Shown: positions 21,168-31,409 of the stretch, piece after piece
How positions within the stretch are numbered: position 1 is the stretch's first letter
How the letters are laid out: every line of letters begins with the position of its first letter
DNA from: Dastarcus helophoroides
Taxonomy: Eukaryota; Arthropoda; Insecta; Coleoptera; Bothrideridae
Assembly: GCA_028583605.1 (NCBI GenBank)
Contig: CM053327.1
Location: 26,151,629-26,215,628 of the forward strand
Reading direction: 5' to 3'
Length of the DNA: 64,000 bases
Notes under the pieces: generated by a model
The model's database searches: none
Seen by the model: only the letters and a program-made list of their open reading frames with translations
What the model was told of the DNA's origin: nothing
Position numbers and translations under genes: made by a program

Positions 21168-23625
21168 TTCCGACACACAATCCCCTTTCATGCTAGTCCA
21201 CAACTTATTTTGTGGAACCGTGCCGTAGGCTTTTTGTAAATCTACAAAGACTAAATGGGTTGCAAATCCCCTAGCAGTTCTTTTTTCAATGAGATTTCGC
21301 AGAGTAAACACACCGTCTATGCAAGAGCGCCCCGAACTAAACCCGTCCTACTCCTCTGATTCTTTAATTTCCAGTTCAGTCCTTTTCTTCAGGATAAGGC
21401 CATATAATCTTGCTACGGATGGCATCACACTAATTCCGCAGTAGTTAGAACAGTTCCTTTTATTTCATTTCTTGTAAATTGAAGTAATGTTTGCTTTTTT
21501 CCATTCACTCGGTACGTTTTCCCCTTTTATACACTTTTTGAAGACTTTGGCCTGAATCTCATGTAGTACTGTTGGGGCAGCTTTTACTAACTCTACGCGT
21601 TGATTGAATATTCAATTAAGAATTAAGTTTCCTGGGCCAGGTAATTCCTCTTTTTTATTTCAATTACTGATGTTACTAATTCCCGCGTGGATATTGGTGG
21701 ATCATTAAAATCAACACTCCTTTTCGTCATAGGTGCATCTCGACGAAACTGATCTCTGTTCTCTCTTTGGTAGTATTTCCTCCATTGTTCTAGGTTTATT
21801 AAGGTGATTCTTCTCCTTATTTTCTGTTCTCATCGTCTTTAGTATTTTCCAAGCTTTATTTGCTCATATCTTTTTCATACTTCTCTCTATCTCCTCCCCA
21901 GTTTTCTGCCACATTTCATTCTTTGCCTTAGTTATGACTTCTTGCGTTGTTTTTATCCTTCTCTTGTAATTGTTTAGGTCTTTATTAGTTTTTGTGCTAA
22001 GCCACTTATTGTAAGCCAACTTCTTTTCGCCAAGCAATGTTTTTAATTCATCGTCCCATCACATCTCCGTTTTTCTTTTCCCCGATTGCTTCCTTACTCC
22101 CAGCGTTTCATATGCCGCTTCATGTATCTTGCTTTTACCGCTTCATACATATTCTCAGCAGAGTTTTCTTCAATGTTTGCCAGTTCTACAGTTGAAGCTC
22201 GTAGAGGAACCGCGTGGAATCGTCTTGTAAACTTTTAAGGTTGTATCGTATACATTTAAGGCTTTGTGGCTATTATTATCCGTTTCCTTCAGATTTTTAT
22301 CTTTATAGGGGAAGTATACTTTTGCTATTAGGAGATGATGTTCTAACCAGCATTCAGGAGCTCTCCATACTCTTATGTCTTGTGTCACTAATCTTGATTC
22401 CGGTCGCATTATGACATACTCTATAATTGATGGTAAATCACGTCTTGGTTGTTCTATATACTGATGGATTTGCTTATGTTTGAACCAACTGTTCATCAAC
22501 TTAAGTGAGTTTTGATGGCAAAGTTCCATCAGCCTCTCTCCGTTGTCGTTTACTCTATTTTCGTCATATCTTCCTACAATAAGTTTTTATGCAGTTTTAT
22601 CGGTTTTTTTCTTCCCCAGTTTCTCCTTTCACAATCCTTAATTTCAATTTCTATCAAGGACTGGCAACCTGAAGGTACTGAAGTTTAGGATTGTGAAAGG
22701 AGTGACTGGTGAAGAAAAAGCCAATAAAACTGCATATAAATATGAATACTTTGCAAAGAAATTACAGAGATTTTCCTACAATAAGGTCATCAACTTTATA
22801 TCCAGTTCGAGCCTTTAGGTCTCCAATTATAATTAATTTTTTTCGATCACTAATTTTGTCGAGTGGTCTGATCAATGTAGAATAAAACATTTCTTTTCTC
22901 ATTACATCTGCACCATTGCTTGGGGCATATACTACCAATAATAACCAGCGAATGACTTTTTAGTTCCATCTGGATCTGAAGGATTTCGTCGTTTACTTGC
23001 TCCCAGGTTGTGATATTTTTTTATATTTGTTTCTGATAGCGATTGCCACTCCACTTTGGGCTCTTTCATCTTTCGGTACTCCGCAGTAAGTATAGACGTA
23101 TCCATTTCTTTCTTCTGTACCTTGTCCCTTCTTCTTTGCCTCCGTGAGTCCAACAATGTCCATGTTAAACTTTCGTATTTCTTTGCACACTTCTTCGATC
23201 TTTCTGGCAATTCCCTGGACGTTCCACGTTCCATACTCATTAGTCCTTTTCCATGCTTTTTTCCGTTTTCCGTATAATTTAACTTGGTTCTAGGCTACTT
23301 CGTGAAATTGTGCGTTTCCGAGTGTTTTTATAGTTGACGGAGTGCAGATCTAACGCCCCAACCTCCTTACCTAGAAGGATCAGTGATTTTTATGCAAGAT
23401 TTTCTTCCTTTAGAGTAATTGCTTTAATGAGCTATAGAGTTCAGTCCACCCCCAATTTGGTTCTTCCTCTCATTTAACCATTGGTTCCATGTCCGTACTC
23501 TTCTGTTAAAACGATCGTTGACCTCTTTGCCTGTTATCCTAGGTAGGAGCCCTTACGGGGCATTAAAAACCGGAGCCAGCTGACACCTGGTTTTTTAACG
23601 AGGTTATTACACCCCATCCTACTCA
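21168..23625 (-). mobile_element. RTE-like LINE, 5' half (5' UTR, endonuclease, start of reverse transcriptase)
   Basis: On the minus strand a 5' UTR (about 23625-23270) containing CAGCTGGCTCCGG and GGCTCCTACCTAGG precedes the apurinic-type endonuclease: GTWNVQGIARKIEEVCKEIR, NMDIVGLTEAKKKGQGTEER, YCGVPKDERAQSGVAIAIR. Further on come DGFSSGRSCIDGVFTLRNLI and VFVDLQKAYGTVPQNK of the reverse transcriptase (21430-21190). Together with 16228-17215 this makes about 3.4 kb, close to a full RTE element. Frameshifts and a foldback insertion (22584-22785) disable it. Confidence 0.8.
22584..22785. repeat. Foldback insertion inside the RTE element, 13-bp direct repeats
   Basis: TTCCTACAATAAG occurs at 22571-22583 and again at 22773-22785, and the RTE sequence is continuous if the 202 bases between are removed. 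The insert has inverted arms 22588-22640 and about 22680-22735 (TGCAGTTTTAT...CTCCTTTCACAATCC and inverse). The right part can be read as protein (GVTGEEKANKTAYKYEYF), so it may derive from coding DNA. Confidence 0.6.
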
Positions 23626-23689
23626 TTTTTCAACCTTTTTTGGGGCAGGTAAATTTCGATAAAATTAATTTTTGTAAAACTGTCGTTAA

Positions 23690-23805
23690 AAGTGACATTT
23701 TTAGTTCATCGATAAGTGAACTAAAAATTGACTTTTATAATGATACGTGTCAAAAATACTTTTAACACTAGTGCGATAATGTTTTTTCGCACTAGTGTTA
23801 AAAGT
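23690..23805. repeat. Double-hairpin foldback element
   Basis: The first hairpin is TTTTTAGTTCA/TGAACTAAAAA around TCGATAAG (23698-23727). The second is ACTTTTAACACTAGTGCG/CGCACTAGTGTTAAAAGT (23758-23775 and 23788-23805), a perfect 18-bp stem. The GTTAAAAGTGA word links it to the foldback at 24834-24952. Confidence 0.7.
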
Positions 23806-23813
23806 AAATATAG

Positions 23814-24008
23814 CAGCGTTTCCCAAACTTTTTTTGCCCTGACCCGGTTGTTTTTAATATTTCCCCTTCGCGATCCACCAAAAGATGTTTTAATTACATT
23901 TTAATGTAAAAGAACTAATCATGTGTGAGTATGAAGACAATTTTGCAACCTGGTATTTTATTTTTATGGCCCGGTGCCGGGTTGTGACCCACTATTTAGG
24001 AAACGCTG
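23814..24008. mobile_element. hAT MITE, 195 bp
   Basis: The terminal repeats are CAGCGTTTCCCAAAC and TTTAGGAAACGCTG, characteristic of hAT elements. Flanking 8-mers AAATATAG (23806-23813) and ATATATAG (24009-24016) match at 7 of 8 positions. The interior keeps inverted CCCGGTTG and GGGTTGTGACCC parts and has no coding capacity. Confidence 0.85.
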
Positions 24009-24833
24009 ATATATAGCAATATGAAATATTAAATAGAAAGCTGTACCGAAAAAATTAGAAAGATTTTCTTTTTTTGGTTGAACGAACTGGTCCTTGATTA
24101 TTGTGTAATATGGTTTCCAAACAAAACATATTTAAATAGTTATAAATTATTTATTTATAATATTAATATTACCATTACAAGCTGAACGGTTACTTATTTT
24201 AGTTTTCCTGAGAAGTAATTGCAGAGATATTTATGCCCGTAATCCATGCAAAAACTAGGACAGATGTTGCTTTTAGTTCGACGCAACTTTTTACTACATA
24301 TTTGGTCTGGAGCTTCATTCAAAAAAATCTTGTACGCTTGTTTTAATACTTGCTTATAGTCTAGTTGTTCTTGATTTAAAAACTAGCTTTTATCATAGAG
24401 AGATTCCAAAACTTAGAATTTCCTTCGACGTAAATCAAAAATATATTTTGAGTGAAGTTATCCGCTAGATTCTTTATTTCATACCATCATATTTTTGTCC
24501 CGATTTCTGGGGCAATAAGTCTCAGTTGATGTATTTGCTGTTTCTTCAATATCTGGTGGAATAATAAAATTGCTTTAATTTCCAATCTTTTCTTCAAAAT
24601 TCATGTTTATTAGCCATAAAATTTACAATATTTTAGGACAGGTTCAATTGTGGTTACTAATAAACATTAAACAACTTACAATTGTTTTACTTAGTTACAC
24701 TCTATCCAGCACCTGACTTGATTGTCAGATGTAATTGTCAATTATGTAATTCAACACGCAAACAATAAATCGAAAATTCAACCCTAGAGGCAGCATTTTC
24801 TTTTTTAATTTAACAGTTTTACAAAAAATATTG

Positions 24834-24952
24834 TATGATACACTTGTTAAAAGTGATTTTATTTTGTTCGTGGGGTTGCTCCACTCGCTACGCACGTTCC
24901 GCAATACTCCCCACTCACAAAATAAAATGTCACTTTTAACACTTGTATCATA
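24834..24952. repeat. Foldback element with 34-bp arms and a GC-richer loop
   Basis: The left arm TATGATACACTTGTTAAAAG continues TGATTTTATTTTGT; the right arm ACAAAATAAAATGTCACTTT continues TAACACTTGTATCATA. The loop (GGGGTTGCTCCACTCGC) is markedly richer in GC than its surroundings. It shares the arm word GTTAAAAGTGA with 23690-23805. Confidence 0.8.
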
Positions 24953-25465
24953 AATAACTATTTAGAACTTTCGAAGCTTTTTCATTTATAATTTTCACAT
25001 TTTGACTTTAAACTTGAAATTTAAACTCTAAATTGATTAAAACTGTGAGCCCAAACATTCGACTTTAAATTAAATTTAATTTAAAAATTAGAACATGATA
25101 CGGAAATTTTGATCTTAACGTTAATTTTTGATTTTAAATTCAATATTTAAATTTTTTTTTTCAAAATGTCGAAATATTTTCATGAAATTTAGACTTTAAA
25201 AGCGAAATTTCTAGAAAAATTTTAATAAGAAACTTCAAAGCTTTTTTCAGAAATTTCGTTTTTATTATATTTTTCTTTGAGTATTCGACCAGCTTCAAGA
25301 AAAAATATAGAAAATTCTACATTTTGATAGATATTCAAAAATGTTCATATCAATCTTCTCAAATATTTTAATTAAAATTTCTACATCAAATTTGAAAAGA
25401 TTTTTCTCGATATGTACAATTTGGTTTTTAAAACTGATCGAAATTGTTATGGACAAATTCTTTCG

Positions 25466-25670
25466 AAAATTGAAATACAAATCTTGTTCCCTGAAACCAA
25501 GAAAGATTAAAAAATACAACAAAGGTTGCTCTAACGTGTTTCGATAGCCAAGCTATTATCTTCAGATTACAGCAAGCTTTGTTGCGTTTTTTAATCTTTC
25601 TTGGTTTCAGGACACAAGATTTGTATTTCAATTTTTAATGATAACCAAGAACCACTCAGTTCCACCAAAA
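25466..25670. repeat. Palindromic PLE-associated repeat, copy 4
   Basis: Both arms are present, from AAAATTGAAATACAAATCTT to CCACTCAGTTCCACCAAAA. The left arm carries a minus-strand hammerhead-like motif (25529-25569) with an intact CUGAAGA core, a GAA, and an ACACGU stem III, but stem I no longer pairs. Confidence 0.85.
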
Positions 25671-25740
25671 TTCGTTTGATAGACGAGTAAGTTTATGTTA
25701 CTTAATATCCAACAGGTCTGTTATTTTACAATAACAGCGC

Positions 25741-25769
25741 TTGAGCTCTTGAGCTCTTGAGCTCTTGAG
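25741..25769. repeat. 8-bp minisatellite (TTGAGCTC)n
   Basis: About 3.5 units of TTGAGCTC in tandem directly after ACAGCGC. Confidence 0.85.
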
Positions 25770-25859
25770 ATAATAGATGCCACAAACTAAATAGTTAATC
25801 GTAAATGACAAAAAAAATGAATCAAATAGCAGATTTGTAGGACATTAAACGTTGAAGGC

Positions 25860-25982
25860 ACCACGGGTGTTACAGGATAATCATGCCCTCGGCACAGGTA
25901 CATCCCTAGGGCCAGAGGTCCTTGAGACGTACGCTGTTGGCCTCGGTGCGTTATTTTCCTTATAACACCTTTGCTACCTTAA
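25860..25982. repeat. Possible foldback element with GC-rich interior
   Basis: AAGGCACCACGGGTGTTACA GGA near the left is an imperfect inverse of CCTTATAACACCTTTGC TACCTT on the right. The interior (CATGCCCTCGGCACAGG, CCCTAGGGCCAGAGG) is far richer in GC than the surrounding DNA. Identity between arms is only about 70 percent, so this is tentative. Confidence 0.4.
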
Positions 25983-28147
25983 TAACTATAATATGAGAAT
26001 TTGATCATTTGAGAATTATCGATTTAATTTTCTCAATGAATTCAACTTCCTTGTTATTGTAATAATTATTTGATAGTGTTGACAATAAATTACAATAGCA
26101 ACAGAAGCCATAATCACTGTATTACTTACATGAAAGGTGTTCGAAGAAAAGACATTGTATTTTAGCAATTAACATAGAATTCAATTCTGTTTCGACATAT
26201 CACATAAAACTCTTAAAAAATGGAAAATATGTTAAACATTTTACTACCTCTTACAATCACTCACGTTTTATGACACTTTTGTTTGTGTTTTATTGGTAAC
26301 GTCTTGCGCAAGGATGGCAAAACGTTTTGCTAAGCAATAACAAACGACCGAAGGATTGTCTGACTAATAGAAAAGTCAATAATCGCTTCCAACAGAACAG
26401 TCAGCGAATTTTAGATGAATGACACCAGAGGGTAATAATCATCTAGCTCTTCTTGCTTCTTGCTCGAGATAAGCGAGCTTCAGTGGCTCGTTCAGCCTCC
26501 TGTCGAATGTATCTTAACTTGTGATTGTTCTTTGAATTGTGTCATCTTCAGATTCGGTGCTTTCAATGAAAGTAAATCTGATTCAATGTAAATTAAGCGG
26601 AGGTATGATTTTAATTTGTCGTTATTCAAATAATAAGACCATTGTATTACGCTTTTGCATGTTTTGTAGAACATTAATTTGAACTAGTACATAAAAAAGT
26701 TGAACTTTATTTAACACTTTACGTTTATTTTTAAAAATGACTTTGTTGTGTCTCGTAATTTGTATTTATATGAACTTTTTTGATATTTTTTAATAACTGA
26801 TTACCTACTTTTTTAAAGAAAATTCTGAGAATATACAGACATGTTAGAAAATTATTTTATGCTAATGGTAACTTAGTGATAATTTAAAAATAAATTTCGA
26901 AAAAACAAGTTTGTTTTTCAGTATAAACGCGACGTTTCTAAGAAATGTTTTAAATAAAATTCAAGTTTTTTTCTAGAAAATTGTATATTAATCAGAAAAC
27001 AGTTAAAAATAGAAATATTAAAAATTTGTAGATGAAACTAGAAATTTTGATTTATCAGTTTTTTCTAGAAATATGGATGTCACTCAGGAAAAACAGGTCT
27101 GAAAAAGAAAAAAATTAAATATTCAAAGTTTAAATAGAAATTTTGAGATTTGAGATAAAAATTAAAATTTCAGTGAAATAGTCAGAATCTGAAAATATTT
27201 TTTTTAGAAAAATTGTTCTTGACTATGAATACTTTTTGAAATATACGTTTCAATTTTTATTTTTTTCTGAACATTTTGACTTTAAACTTAAGCTAGCAGG
27301 AAGCTAAGCAAACCTTTTCGTTAAGAGTTCAAATTTTGTGGTTCCGAGTAAAATATTTGGAAAAATTCTTTTTCAAAATTTCGGTTTTTTCTTGAAATTT
27401 TAAGTTTAATAGAAAAATTTTCACCATATTTTTGTCATATAAACTGTAAATTTTGAGAAATTATTTGCAAAAATATTCAAAAATTCCAAACAAATGTTTT
27501 TAGTAACTTCGAGCAATTACGTAGCAATTTTTCATTTATGTTTTGTTAAATCACAATTCAAAAAAATTTCGACTTTAAATCCAAACTGTGTGCTTGACAT
27601 TTTCAAACTGTCAACAGTTTTCAGGAAAGTTAAGTTTAGATATAGAAAACAAAATATTGACAAAAAATAAAATCAAAATTATGAAACAGCCTCATACGTT
27701 ATAAACTTTTAGCTTCAAATTTTAAATGGGAATTAAAAAAAAAGTCAACTAAACGAGTAGCTACGTATAATGTCAAAATTTTGAAAGAAAGGTCGAATTT
27801 TCGAAAGTAAAATTGAAATTTAAAAAGACCCCCGAATCGAGTTTAAAGTTGAAAAAAAATGTCCATTGGCGTAGCAACGATTTTGTCCTGAAGGAAGGAA
27901 GGGCAAAGACGATGTGTCGATATTTATAGGGTGGGCAGTGAGCTTTATAAGGTGGGCGTCTAATGAGTTACAAGTATCAATGAGGTATATTTCGATTTTT
28001 CTAGGGTGGGCAATCATTGGGTATTGACCATGCTTGCCCCCCTAGCTAACCTAATGAAAATGTCGAAACAATACATTCCTAATTTTTTTAAATTCAGAAT
28101 TAGCTATTTTTTTCCAAAATTCGTGTTTGAAAACTCAAATATTAATT
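25983..28147. other. Gene-free AT-rich stretch
   Basis: Nothing recognisable as a gene. From about 26900 the sequence becomes the AAATTTCGA-type low-complexity DNA common to this window. Confidence 0.4.
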
Positions 28148-29310
28148 TACTCATATTTGTAACTCAGCCATGGAAAAACATGGCGAGGCTAGGATTGCGG
28201 CATTGGATATCTCAAGGGTCTTCGACAGAGCCTGGCACAGATCCCTTCTCGCCAAATTAACATTTTATGATCTTCCTCCTGGATTCTGTCATTTGATATC
28301 CAATTTTCTCGCTGACAGATCTCTTCACGTCGTCATCGATAGCTATTCATCTGAAACATTTGCGATTAATGCAGGGGTGCCTCAGGGATCTGTCCTGTCT
28401 CTTACTCTGTTTGTGTTACACATAAACAATCTCTTAGCTTCAAATTTCAAACCGATATACAGCCACGCACATGATAGTAACCTAGTGTCATCTTTTTTCT
28501 CCGACAAACCATTATCCGCAGCTGCTTCAGGTCAACTAAGGGTACAACAGATACAGATAATTAATCGGGATCTCAAAATCATTCAACGCTTCAAAAACTC
28601 AGGCCACGGTTTTCTCTAAGAAAGCATCAAGTAATAATACAACAAACATACTAATGGATGGTAAAATCTTCCCAATGGGATCTAATCTGTCTATCCAAGG
28701 AGTGAATGCGAGCACTAACTTCTCTTGGGACAATCATGTGCGCGCCATTTCTAAGTCCTCCTCTCAGAAGCTAGGGTTTCTTTTTAGAGCTAAAAGTACT
28801 TTACATCCCATCAGCTACTCACACTATACAAAGCTCAAATTAGGCCATTATTAAAAGCCTATTCTCATGTTTGGAGTTCAGCCCCAAAGCACACTTTAGC
28901 TATTTTGGATTCAGTTCAAAGAACAGCGATTCGCCTAATTGATGACGAGAGTTTGACCGATTCTCTCGAAACACTAGAGCACAGGCGGACGGTTGATGAC
29001 TTGTCTCTTTTCTAAGGATTGATCGCCCCAAGGGCAAGATTTTTGATGCATTCAAGACAGTCGGAGACAGCAAATTCTTGTGCGTCCAGCTTGACACAGT
29101 GAGGACTTCTGTCTATGGAGACTCTTTTTTCTATAGAATTTCCAAGCTATGGAACTCGTTACCGAAAGGAATTTTCCCAAAAAATTACAACCTATCCTTG
29201 TTGAACAAGGAGGTTCATCGCCAGCTATCCTGGTTTTCCCATCTTACTCACAGTGCTTTGAAGTCATAATGGGATTACCTTTGCGAGTGGATTAGACTTG
29301 AAAATAAAAA
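28148..29310 (+). mobile_element. Family-A LINE, 3' half (reverse transcriptase to tail), degenerate
   Basis: The first open segment (28170-28619) reads AALDISRVFDRAWHRSLLAK, GFCHLISNFLADRSLHVVID and AINAGVPQGSVLSLTLFVLH, reverse transcriptase motifs. The catalytic box reads HAHD rather than FADD. After frame changes come NFSWDNHVRAISKSSSQKLG and TSVYGDSFFYRISKLWNSLP (29078-29269). The 3' end is GCGAGTGGATTAGACTTG followed by A-rich sequence. The 5' edge falls inside the RT domain (compare 62620). Confidence 0.85.
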
Positions 29311-30662
29311 AACTTATTCCACCTTTTGTTTGATATCTCATCTCTAAACCTGAAATTTCGATTCTTATCCCAAAATTTCGATATTAAAAGTTGGGATGAC
29401 TTTATAACCTCAGAATTTCCACTTTATTTCCGGTGTTAGGATTTCTCTAAACATTTCAACTTAGAACTCAAATTTTCGACATTAATCTTCAAATTTTACC
29501 TTTAAACTCAAAAGTTTAAATTTAATCTCCACATTACGACTCAATATTCAAGTTTCCATTCCTAAACTATTCTAAACAGGCAATTTCGATGATTTTTCGC
29601 TCAAAATATCTGGAAATTTATAGAAAAAGTCGGAAAATTTGGGTTTTTAAAGTTAAAAACTCGGTAAATTATCATTTTTTTAAAGAATTTAATTCATACC
29701 TATTACTTTCTGCCCCTAAAAGTTCACCTTTAAAAATCCATATTTAATAAAAAAAAATGACCTTTTCCACATTTCATTCATTTTAACCTCAAAATTCCGA
29801 CGTTAATTCCGGAATTTGGATTTTTTTTCTCAAAAGTTCAACTTGAGGCTCAAATTTTCGACCATTAGTGTTCAGGTTTCAACTGAAATTGAACTGAAAA
29901 ATTAAATTGAATCTCCACATTTTGACTTGAAAATTTCAATTTCCACTATCTTTTTTATAATTGATATTCTAAACCCAGAATTTAGACGATTTTAATCTCG
30001 TAATTTCGAGAAAGAAGTCGAAAATTCGAGTTATAAATTAAAAGAAATAACAAAACAAAATATTTTAACATTAATAATAATTCATTGTCGTTTTCAATTT
30101 TTTCCTAACTTTTCGAGTTTAGAAATTGAAATATGAATGTATATAATTGTTCACAAATATGAATTCAATACCAACATTTTCATTTTAAATTAGAAATCTA
30201 AAATTTGGAAGAAAATATCGAGTTTTAAACTCAAGAGAACTAATTACTTAGGACGAATTTCCTGTTCAATGGGTCAAGCATTTTGTGCTTTTCTATAAAT
30301 CACTTCGTAAACTTTACTTGATTTTATTATTTAGTCTCGACTATTGGGTAAGGTTGAGAAAATTTTTTACTTGTTTAAGCGATAATAAGAACGTTTTTTA
30401 AATGTTTATTAACCTTCATCAAAGTCCAAAGGAACATATAAATCCCAAAATTAATTTCCTAATAAAACGATTAAAATAATTTATTGTTAAGTATTTTTTA
30501 CTATCACTAGGAAGATGGAAGTGTTAGTCTTTATGACATTTACTGTCTACTACTTTTTTTGTCCTAATTTTTATAGAACTGATTGTGAGTTGCTTCATTA
30601 TTCAATCTCTGGCTATATTTATCTAAATTAATCCAGGAATATTAATAAAATACATTGTACTT
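29311..30662. other. Gene-free low-complexity AT-rich stretch
   Basis: Dense T-rich runs with repeated CAAAATTTCGAC-like words; no features seen. Confidence 0.4.
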
Positions 30663-30863
30663 TTGTTTGAAAAAGCAACTTTGATGCATCCACAATTCGC
30701 AATTAAGAATCTAGCCGAACTAAACTTTGTTCAGGTGATCCCTGAAATATTCGAATATTTCAACTCCGAGATCTTGAACGCAGTAGTAGAAAGATCCATT
30801 TTTCGCAAGAAAATCGGCAATGGCGATAACGAATTGCAGAAGAAAGTTAATGTAAATTTGTGA
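30663..30863 (+). other. Unidentified short reading frame with coding-like composition
   Basis: A 66-codon frame (IKNLAELNFVQVIPEIFEYF...) with a balanced base composition unlike the AT-rich DNA on either side. I do not recognise it. It ends six bases before the 79-bp direct repeat that brackets a LINE scrap. It may be a remnant of a gene or a mobile element; there is no splice or promoter evidence. Confidence 0.2.
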
Positions 30864-30868
30864 ACCAT

Positions 30869-31192
30869 CGGAATATTTTGAAAAGAAATGGGTACAGTTT
30901 TTGTAAAGTGACTAACACTCAATTGAAGACCATTAGAAACGTTTTGAACCGTCCCTAAAAAGGGGAAAAGAAATCTGGCTAACAATTATCGCCCTATATC
31001 ATTGTTGCCCGTTATATCTAAAATGATGGAAAAGGTTATTAACATCGAGATTCTCAAATATCTGGAGGAGAATAGAATCATCTCGAACAGGCAATGCGGT
31101 TTCAGATAGCATGCGGAATATTTTGAAAAGAAATGGTTACAGTTTTTGTAAAGTGACTAACATTCAACTGAAGACCATTAGAAACGTTTTGA
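30869..31192 (+). mobile_element. Family-A LINE scrap bracketed by 79-bp direct repeats
   Basis: The sequence from CGGAATATTTTGAAAAGAAA to GAAACGTTTTGA occurs at 30869-30947 and 31114-31192. Between them lie 166 bp that translate as KKGKRNLANNYRPISLLPVI and LEENRIISNRQCGF, an internal piece of the family-A reverse transcriptase lacking both LINE ends. The direct repeats differ at only a few positions. Confidence 0.8.
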
Positions 31193-31300
31193 GTTTTGTC
31201 AGTCTACGAGAACAACAAGAGAAACAGGCGGAAATTTTGAAATGAGATAAAATGAAAAGTTAATGTTTGGGCTATGTTTGAATTACATTGTTGTATGTGT

Positions 31301-31404
31301 GTATCTCTCTGAAGGTGATAGCTTGGCTATCGAAATGCGTTAGAGCAACCTTTGTTGTGTTTTTTAAACTTTCTTGGTTTCAGGGGAGAAGATTTGTATT
31401 TCAA
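31301..31404 (+). repeat. Palindromic PLE-associated repeat, copy 5 (right arm only)
   Basis: It begins at the ribozyme-like centre (GTATCTCTCTGAAGG) and runs through AACCTTTGTTGTGTTTTTTA to GATTTGTATTTCAAAT. The left arm is absent. Confidence 0.8.
31305..31345 (+). ncRNA. Candidate hammerhead ribozyme motif
   Basis: Stem I CUCU (31305-31308) pairs with AGAG (31342-31345). The core is CUGAAGG, with one change from CUGANGA. Stem II is GAUAGC-UUG-GCUAUC, a perfect 6-bp helix, then GAA, AUGCGU as stem III, and U at the cleavage position. Confidence 0.5.
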
Positions 31405-31409
31405 ATAAA

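Noticed and set aside
22214..23277. Plus-strand frames with many Leu/Phe
   Set aside because: Antisense of the RTE endonuclease and linker.
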